Shown piece after piece: positions 1-4,148 of a stretch of 5,501 bases of DNA. The notes under the pieces were generated by a model that saw only the letters and a list, made by a program, of their open reading frames with translations, did no database searches and was not told the DNA's origin. Origin of the DNA: an uncultured Clostridia bacterium (GTDB taxonomy: Bacteria; Bacillota; Clostridia; Christensenellales; Borkfalkiaceae); NCBI GenBank assembly GCA_947629875.1, contig CANRFK010000091.1, forward strand, positions 1-5,501. Reading direction: 5' to 3'. Made by a program: the position numbers and the translations under genes. How positions within the stretch are numbered: position 1 is the first letter of the stretch; each line of letters begins with the position of its first letter.

Positions 1-748
1 CGGTCGCCTGACTTTTGAGTTCTTCCTCGGCGTTTTCCACGGCGAACCGCCCGCCCGCCGCCCGCAGCAGGGGCAAGTCGTTGAGCTGGTCGCCGATGGC
101 GGCAATTTTTTCCCGCGGCACTTTGTAGTAGTTTGAGAGAAACTCCACCGCGGACGCCTTGTCCTGCCCCGCGGGCATCACCTCGACGAGCCAGTCGGAG
201 GAGCACGTCACAAAGAACTTGTCCCCCAGCGCCTTTGTAAGCCGCGCCGCGAGCGCCGCCTTCTGCTCGGACTCCACCATGGCGAGCGCCTTCACAATGC
301 GCGGGTGCCTCTCCTCGATGAACGCCGAGAGCTTTTCCACAACGGCGGTGCGCTTCACGCGGCACACCTCCTCATAGAGACGCAGAGCCTCATCGTCGCG
401 GTTTGCATACAGCGCATCCACGGTATAGATGTGAATATGCACATCCTCGGCCTCCAAGAGCCGCACCACTTTGAGGGCGTCCTCCTCGCAAAACCCCTCG
501 TCCTTCAAGAGTTTGCCCGTCGCAACATCGGCAATGGTCGCCCCTTGGAAGGCGACGGCGAGCCCGTCCTCGAGCCCCAATTCTTTGAGCCGCGGCACAA
601 TAGAGGTGAGCATGCGCCCAGTGCACACGGCGAAGATGCCCCCCGCCGCGCGGTAGCGCGCAATGGCCGCCTTGTTTTTTTCGGAGATCGTCCCGTCGGC
701 GCGCACGAGCGTGCCGTCGAAATCGGATAAAAACAATGGATATCTCAT
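1..748 (-). CDS. Cof-type HAD-superfamily hydrolase (3' end cut off by window edge)
   Basis: This is a cytoplasmic phosphatase of the haloacid dehalogenase superfamily, Cof/type IIB branch. Such enzymes usually dephosphorylate sugar phosphates, nucleotides or cofactor intermediates; the substrate cannot be read from sequence. The window holds 249 residues. Seen directly: motif I DFDGT at 9-13 with nucleophile Asp9 and acid/base Asp11, motif II Thr43 in CTGR, a probable motif III lysine at 197 in GQDKAS, and motif IV GDQLND at 219-224. The stretch between motifs II and III is long, as expected for the C2 cap. Family members are usually about 265-280 residues, so only a short C-terminal piece is missing. 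The start is the ATG whose ATGA overlaps the uvrC stop. No Shine-Dalgarno sequence precedes it, which suggests translation coupled to uvrC. Family is certain; physiological role is unknown. Confidence 0.93.
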   Translation of the reverse strand, partial: MRYPLFLSDFDGTLVRADGTISEKNKAAIARYRAAGGIFAVCTGRMLTSIVPRLKELGLEDGLAVAFQGATIADVATGKLLKDEGFCEEDALKVVRLLEAEDVHIHIYTVDALYANRDDEALRLYEEVCRVKRTAVVEKLSAFIEERHPRIVKALAMVESEQKAALAARLTKALGDKFFVTCSSDWLVEVMPAGQDKASAVEFLSNYYKVPREKIAAIGDQLNDLPLLRAAGGRFAVENAEEELKSQAT

Positions 749-2556
749 AATGTATCGAAATAGCGCTTGATGCGCCCCGCAAGTTGGGGGCCGATGCCCT
801 CCACGGCGGCAAGTTCCTTCTCGCTCGCGCCGATGATGGAGGAGAGCGTGCCGAACTTCTGCATGAGCGCCGCCCGCTTGCGCTTGCCCACGCCGTCGAT
901 CTCCTCGAGCACGGAGGAGAGAGACCGCTTGGAGTGCAGGTTGCGGAAATATGTGATGGCGAAGCGGTGCGCCTCGTCGCGGATACGTTGCAAAGTTTTC
1001 AGGGCGTAGTCGCGCCTGTCGATGCGCACGGGCTCATCCGAGCGCAGGGTGAACACCTCTTCCTCCTGCTTTGCAAGGGAGATGAGATCGATATTTTCCA
1101 CCCCCATGTCATCAAAAACCGCTTTCACGGCGGAGAGTTGCCCCTTGCCGCCGTCGATGACCACGAGGTCGGGGCGGGCGAAGCGCTCCTCCTCGTCGGT
1201 GCCGAGTTTTGCGAGCCGCCGCCGCAGCACCTCTTGCAGAGAGGCAAAGTCGTTCGCCCCCTCCACCGTCTTAATGCGAAAGCGCCTGTATTCGTACTTA
1301 TCCGCCTCGCCGTCGGTGAACACCACCATGCTGCCCACCTTGTCCACGCCCGAGATGTTCGAGATATCGTAGCACTCCATGCGGCGGGGGTAGCGGCGCA
1401 AACCGAGCAGCGTCTGCAACCTCTCGCACGCGAGGCGGGTCATATCGTTCTTGTGCGCAATGGCGGAGACCGCCTTTTCGAGGTACTCCTTGGCATTCTT
1501 TGCCGCCATGTCGGCAAGTTCGCGCTTCACGCCCGCCTTGGGACGGGTGATCTCCACATTCTTGCCCCGCTCGCTCCTTGCGTAGTCGCGGAAGAGCATA
1601 TCGTCCGCCTCGCCCTCCAACACGAGTTCATGCGGCAGTTCGTGGGCGGCGTAGTATTGGGTCAGAAAGCTCGTGAGGCTCTCTGCCGCCTCGCCCGCCC
1701 CCTCCTCGAGGGGAAAGTTGCGGCTGCCCTGCATGATGCCCTTGCGCGTCACCAATAGACTGATGCACGCATACAGCCCGTTGGAGGCGAACGCCCAGAT
1801 GTCGGCGTCCACATCCTTGGGCATCGCCGTAATGCGGCGAAGTTTAAGCCCCGAGAGCATGCTTATTTTGTTGCGGTAGTCGAGGGCGAGCTCAAACTGC
1901 TCCTCCTCGGCGAATTTCTGCATCTTCTCGCGCAGGATCCGCTCCGCCTCCTCGTAGTCCCCCGAGAGAAACCCGATGGCCTTCTCCACGCGCGCCGCAT
2001 ACTCCTCTTTGGTCACGAGGTGCGCGCACGGTGCGAGGCAGCGGTGCAGATGATAGTTGAGGCAGGGCTTTTTCTCCTTTTCGGTGACGGCAACCCCGCA
2101 CGTGCGGATATTGTACACCTTGGCGCACACGTCCACAATGTCCTTGCAACTCATGCCCTGCATGAAGGGGCCGAAGTACTTGCCGTCCTTCTTGATGCGG
2201 CGGGTAATGGAGATGCGCGGAAATTCCTCCTTGGTGTGCAACTTGATATAGGGATAGGTCTTGTCGTCCTTGAGGAGAATGTTGTACTTGGGCTTGTACT
2301 TTTTAATGTAGGTATTCTCGAGGGAGAGCGCGTCCACCTCGGATTGGGTGACAATGTAGGAGAAGTCGGCGATCTGCTCCACCATGGCCTGCACTTTGAC
2401 GGGCTTTTCGGAGGAATGGAAGTACTGCCGCACGCGGTTTTTGAGCACGCGCGCCTTACCGACGTAGATGACAACGCCATCCCTGTCCAGCATGATATAC
2501 ACGCCGGGCGAATCGGGAAGAAGTTTTAACTTTTCGCGCAATACGCTTTCACTCAT
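745..2556 (-). CDS. uvrC: UvrABC system protein C (excinuclease subunit)
   Basis: UvrC makes the two incisions on either side of a lesion in nucleotide excision repair after UvrA and UvrB have loaded. At 603 residues it has full family length. Domains seen: N-terminal GIY-YIG nuclease at about 14-95 (GVY at 18-20, YVG at 31-33, metal-ligand Glu80, Asn92); a four-cysteine cluster C153, C165, C173, C177 with the 12-8-4 spacing known for the UvrC iron-sulfur cluster; a UVR motif at about 202-236 for UvrB contact; an RNase H-like nuclease with Asp397, Asp468 and His530; and two helix-hairpin-helix repeats at about 548-603. The ATG at 2556 was chosen because GGAG lies five bases upstream. An in-frame GTG at 2577 would add seven residues but has no visible binding site. 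The stop overlaps the following phosphatase gene. A near-consensus promoter lies about 110 bases upstream. Confidence 0.98.
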   Translation of the reverse strand: MSESVLREKLKLLPDSPGVYIMLDRDGVVIYVGKARVLKNRVRQYFHSSEKPVKVQAMVEQIADFSYIVTQSEVDALSLENTYIKKYKPKYNILLKDDKTYPYIKLHTKEEFPRISITRRIKKDGKYFGPFMQGMSCKDIVDVCAKVYNIRTCGVAVTEKEKKPCLNYHLHRCLAPCAHLVTKEEYAARVEKAIGFLSGDYEEAERILREKMQKFAEEEQFELALDYRNKISMLSGLKLRRITAMPKDVDADIWAFASNGLYACISLLVTRKGIMQGSRNFPLEEGAGEAAESLTSFLTQYYAAHELPHELVLEGEADDMLFRDYARSERGKNVEITRPKAGVKRELADMAAKNAKEYLEKAVSAIAHKNDMTRLACERLQTLLGLRRYPRRMECYDISNISGVDKVGSMVVFTDGEADKYEYRRFRIKTVEGANDFASLQEVLRRRLAKLGTDEEERFARPDLVVIDGGKGQLSAVKAVFDDMGVENIDLISLAKQEEEVFTLRSDEPVRIDRRDYALKTLQRIRDEAHRFAITYFRNLHSKRSLSSVLEEIDGVGKRKRAALMQKFGTLSSIIGASEKELAAVEGIGPQLAGRIKRYFDTL

Positions 2557-2657
2557 GCCAACTCCGTGCCGCCGCACTCATTTTCGCGCCGCACCCTCTG
2601 TCTCCGCCGCCCGCCGAAACGCCGTAGTTCGCTTCCGCGCGGGCATATTCTTTCCAT
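2553..2657 (-). other. Possible leaderless 34-codon leader frame coupled to uvrC
   Basis: An ATG at 2657-2655 lies exactly seven bases downstream of the TATAAT box, where transcription would be expected to begin, so the message could be leaderless. The frame runs 34 codons to a TGA that overlaps the uvrC ATG as ATGA. The predicted peptide is very arginine-rich, and its codons (AGA, ATA, CTA, CGG) differ from the neighbouring genes. That argues for chance or a regulatory leader rather than a functional protein. The geometry is seen; the function is speculation. Confidence 0.22.
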
Positions 2658-2663
2658 AATACC

Positions 2664-2692
2664 ATTATACACGACTTCGCGCGTTTTTTCAA
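2664..2692 (-). promoter_or_regulatory. Sigma-A-type promoter of uvrC
   Basis: On the minus strand TTGAAA (2692-2687) and a perfect TATAAT (2669-2664) are separated by exactly 17 bases. The predicted transcription start is near 2657, giving a leader of about 100 bases before the uvrC ATG. This is the best promoter in the window and should drive uvrC and the phosphatase gene behind it. Confidence 0.85.
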
Positions 2693-2730
2693 CATTTTCA
2701 CGCAAATTCCCCGCCGACTTTCGCGCCCGC

Positions 2731-2794
2731 TCTCCTTGAGAGGCCCACCCTCCCTTGGAGGGGAGGCTCCGCCGTAGGCGGTGGTGGGGAGGCA
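2731..2794. repeat. REP/MITE-like composite hairpin element 1
   Basis: Two adjacent stem-loops are visible: CCTCCC/GGGAGG at 2749-2766, and CCGCC-GTA-GGCGG at 2769-2781. They are followed by a GT-rich tail, GTGGTGGGGAGG. This layout is typical of small dispersed palindromic repeats between genes in clostridial genomes. Only one copy lies in the window, so its repetitive nature is inferred from general resemblance and from element 2, which has the same plan. Confidence 0.55.
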
Positions 2795-2811
2795 TTACGC
2801 ATTCCACCCCG

Positions 2812-2841
2812 CCCCTCATACCGAGCCCCCTCATACCGAAC
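2812..2841. repeat. 15-bp tandem repeat, two copies
   Basis: The unit CCCCTCATACCGAGC at 2812-2826 is followed directly by a copy with one mismatch (A for G) at 2827-2841. It sits between the two hairpin elements in non-coding spacer and may mark a duplication at a repeat insertion edge. Confidence 0.6.
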
Positions 2842-2842
2842 C

Positions 2843-2874
2843 CGCGCCGCCGCGGCGAATGCCGCGGCGGCGCG
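2843..2874. repeat. GC-only palindrome with GAAT loop
   Basis: A perfect 14-bp stem (2843-2856 with 2861-2874) of only G and C closes a four-base loop. No T-run follows on either strand, so it is not a standard terminator. It contains the GCCGCGGC core that is also in the hairpins at 2966-3000 and 3384-3416, so the three may be related palindromic repeats. Confidence 0.6.
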
Positions 2875-2887
2875 TGAGCGTATCTTG

Positions 2888-2933
2888 CCTTCTCCTGTGA
2901 GGAGAAGGTGTCCCCGTAGGGGACGAATGAGGT
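2888..2933. repeat. REP/MITE-like composite hairpin element 2
   Basis: A 9-bp stem CCTTCTCCT-GTG-AGGAGAAGG (2888-2908) is followed at once by GTCCCC-GTA-GGGGAC (2910-2924) and the tail GAATGAGGTG. The order (first hairpin, second hairpin with a GTA loop, GT-rich tail) is the same as in the element at 2731-2794, although the stem sequences differ. I recognise this style from intergenic repeats of many Firmicutes. Confidence 0.6.
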
Positions 2934-2965
2934 GTTCATAATCGCTCCACCTTATCCTTCACACA

Positions 2966-3006
2966 GCGTGCGCCGCGGCTCAAAGAGCCGCGGCGCACGC
3001 ATTTTT
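2966..3006 (+). terminator. Strong hairpin with T-tail on the plus strand
   Basis: A perfect 16-bp stem (2966-2981 with 2985-3000) closes an AAA loop and is followed by ATTTTT on the plus strand. It lies 17 bases behind the stop of the small gene at 3018-3275, but its T-run faces the other way: on the minus strand the stem is followed by TGTGTG. It may still end minus-strand transcripts through its stem strength, or block plus-strand readthrough into the region. Its arms match the hairpin at 3384-3416. Confidence 0.6.
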
Positions 3007-3017
3007 CCGCCCCCACC

Positions 3018-3275
3018 TTACGTTTTTCCGTCCGCGAGTTTGGCGCAGACCTCGCACCGCCCCCATTCATCGAGGGGCAACGCGGGCAGCGTCTGCTTCA
3101 ATTCACTGTAAATCGCCCTTCTTTTCAGATCGTCGCAAAAGCCCTCCGCTTCGATCGTGGGGCTGTACCCCCTGCGCCCGCAGATCTTGCAGACGTTGAT
3201 AAATTTTTTCGCCGAGGGGTTCCACTCCTCCAAGTAGAGCGAACGCCCCCGCTTCGTCATTTTGCTGTGCGACAC
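3018..3275 (-). CDS. Small two-CxxC zinc-ribbon-like protein, function unknown
   Basis: I do not recognise a named family. The 85-residue product has CKIC (C29, C32) and CEVC (C74, C77), with a further Cys47 between. This fits one zinc site formed by two CxxC knuckles. The N-terminus is basic and no signal peptide or membrane segment is seen, so it is probably cytoplasmic. The middle (about 46-63) looks helical and charged. The GTG at 3275 was chosen because GAGG/AGGA lies a few bases upstream; an ATG at 3260 has no such site and would drop five residues. The gene has its own extended -10 promoter and is framed by two hairpins sharing the same arms. A role as a nucleic-acid or protein adaptor is possible but not shown. 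That it is a real gene rests on the promoter, the binding site and the cysteine pattern. Confidence 0.75.
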   Translation of the reverse strand: MSHSKMTKRGRSLYLEEWNPSAKKFINVCKICGRRGYSPTIEAEGFCDDLKRRAIYSELKQTLPALPLDEWGRCEVCAKLADGKT

Positions 3276-3314
3276 ATCTTCCTCGCCGCCCGCCGTTTCC
3301 CCGCAGGCAACCGC

Positions 3315-3343
3315 ATTATATCATATTCCGGAGAAAAGCGCAA
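3315..3343 (-). promoter_or_regulatory. Extended -10 promoter of the small zinc-ribbon gene
   Basis: The minus strand carries TGATATAAT, a perfect -10 box (3320-3315) with the TGn extension. A weak -35, TTGCGC, lies at 3343-3338 with 17-base spacing. Transcription should start near 3308, leaving about 33 bases before the GTG start. The gene is therefore likely transcribed independently of arsR. Confidence 0.72.
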
Positions 3344-3380
3344 CCCCTCTCCCGATAAGAGATACGCCACCCGCCTCCAC

Positions 3381-3416
3381 AAAGGCGCGCCGCGGCTCTT
3401 TGAGCCGCGGCGCGCC
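3381..3416 (-). terminator. GC-rich hairpin terminator behind arsR
   Basis: A perfect 15-bp stem (3416-3402 with 3398-3384 on the minus strand) has an AAA loop and is followed by TTTG. It lies about 20 bases beyond the arsR stop. The T-run is short, so termination rests on stem strength. The arms CGCCGCGGCTC and their complement are identical to those in the hairpin at 2966-3000. Confidence 0.6.
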
Positions 3417-3438
3417 CATATTCCCCCATCTTCCCCCC

Positions 3439-3777
3439 TCAATATCCCAAGAACTCCACGCCTTTCAACAGCACGTCGTTCACCACGTCGTTTTGCAGGA
3501 AGTAAAAAATGATCTTCCCGTGCCGTTCGCACCGCACGAGCCCCGCGTCCTTCAAAAACCGCAGCTGGTGGGAGACCGTCGTCTGGTTCAGCATGAGCAC
3601 GCGCGAGATATCGGTTACGCACATCTCCGAAATGGCGAGCGCGGACAAAATTTTCAGCCGCGTCTCGTCGGAGAAGATGGAGAAAAAGCGCACGAGGGAG
3701 CCGAGGAGTTCCCCTTCGGGAACGTAGTCCTCGATGAGCCCCTGCGTGCGCCTGTCGAGCAGCAAAGTTTCCGCCAT
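3439..3777 (-). CDS. ArsR/SmtB-family transcriptional repressor
   Basis: This is a winged-helix dimer of 112 residues, the usual ArsR length; such proteins block promoters until a metal or other inducer binds. Seen: DETR at 37-40 in the dimer/helix-2 region, a helix-turn-helix at about 55-81 with the recognition helix around QTTVSHQLRFL, and a wing around 81-95. GAGG sits seven bases before the ATG. In the helix-3 position where classic sensors have ELCVCDL, this protein has EMCVTDI, with only one cysteine (C53). Cys83 is the only other cysteine. The helix-5 Asp/His ligands of SmtB/CzrA are not evident. It follows the copper pump gene on the same strand, which suggests it regulates metal export, but the inducer is uncertain. 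Oxidation, or a C53/C83/H86 site, are alternatives to classic metal sensing. Confidence 0.92.
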   Translation of the reverse strand: MAETLLLDRRTQGLIEDYVPEGELLGSLVRFFSIFSDETRLKILSALAISEMCVTDISRVLMLNQTTVSHQLRFLKDAGLVRCERHGKIIFYFLQNDVVNDVLLKGVEFLGY

Positions 3778-3794
3778 AAAACCACCTCTTTTTT

Positions 3795-3819
3795 ATGACA
3801 GAATAACAGATGTTTTCAT
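3795..3819 (-). promoter_or_regulatory. Candidate arsR promoter with overlapping operator palindrome
   Basis: A 25-bp imperfect inverted repeat has ends ATGACAGAAT and ATGTTTTCAT (7 of 10 positions symmetric, AACAG centre). It covers TGTTATTCT, a weak extended -10 at about 3808-3800 on the minus strand. No good -35 is seen. The position just upstream of the arsR binding site fits autorepression. Symmetry this weak can arise by chance. Confidence 0.35.
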
Positions 3820-3850
3820 GCGCATACGCGCTTCCTTTGCCGCATTTTGC

Positions 3851-3893
3851 CGAAAAAACGCGAAACCGTTGTGCGTTTTCGCCCCGTCAACGG
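3851..3893 (-). terminator. Possible terminator behind the copper pump gene
   Basis: On the minus strand CCGTTG (3893-3888) pairs with CAACGG (3871-3866), with an inner GCG-AAAA-CGC. A T-rich stretch TTTCGCGTTTTTT follows. The stem is short and interrupted, so it may be weak and allow readthrough into arsR. Confidence 0.35.
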
Positions 3894-3926
3894 CTTTTCT
3901 CATTCCGCGCCTGTGAGCCGCTTCTC

Positions 3927-4148
3927 TTACGCGATCTCCTTGACGGAATACCCCGCTTCCTCGACGGCATGCACGAGCGCCTCGCCCGCCACCTCTTCCG
4001 AAAGCTCCACAACGGCCGAACCGGGCTTGCCCTTCTTGCCGAGTTTCACCTCCGCCTTCACGACGCCGGGCACGGCGGCAAGCGCATCCGTCACGTGTTT
4101 TACGCAGTGCTCACACATCATTCCTACCACAGTCAAAGTTTTTTTCAT
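3927..4148 (-). CDS. copZ: CopZ-like copper chaperone, internal in-frame start
   Basis: The last 73 codons of the pump frame make a complete heavy-metal-associated domain of normal CopZ length. It starts MKKTLTV and carries GMMCEHC, with Cys12 and Cys15 as Cu(I) ligands, in the expected beta-alpha-beta-beta-alpha-beta length. CopZ proteins hand copper to CopA and to copper-responsive regulators in the cytoplasm. A perfect GGAGG lies eight bases upstream of this ATG, as expected for an independent gene and hard to explain inside a fused coding region. I infer that a free chaperone is made from this start, whether or not a fused CopA-CopZ is also made. The alternative is that the domain works only as a C-terminal metal-binding domain of the pump. 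Confidence 0.7.
   Translation of the reverse strand: MKKTLTVVGMMCEHCVKHVTDALAAVPGVVKAEVKLGKKGKPGSAVVELSEEVAGEALVHAVEEAGYSVKEIA

Noticed and set aside
305..812. Plus- and minus-strand frames within the phosphatase gene
   Set aside because: They overlap the HAD gene, whose motifs I to IV are all in one frame; the others show no domain.
784..1758. Plus-strand open frame opposite uvrC (324 codons)
   Set aside because: It is a mirror of uvrC codon bias; no family resemblance and no binding site.
2553..2939. 128-codon minus-strand frame across the spacer before uvrC
   Set aside because: It reads through both hairpin repeats and the tandem repeat; the sequence is low-complexity and typical of a false gene on repeats. 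Only its last 34 codons are kept as a separate, weak leader idea.
2557..3017. CRISPR array, tRNA or riboswitch in the long spacer
   Set aside because: No regularly spaced repeats, no cloverleaf, and no recognisable aptamer; only hairpin repeats and a promoter are visible.
3257..3622. 121-codon minus-strand frame overlapping arsR and the small zinc-ribbon gene
   Set aside because: It is out of frame with two better genes, crosses the terminator hairpin, and is very Arg-rich.
3870..3895. TTGACG as -35 of an arsR promoter
   Set aside because: No matching -10 box lies 16-18 bases downstream; the sequence is part of a hairpin instead.
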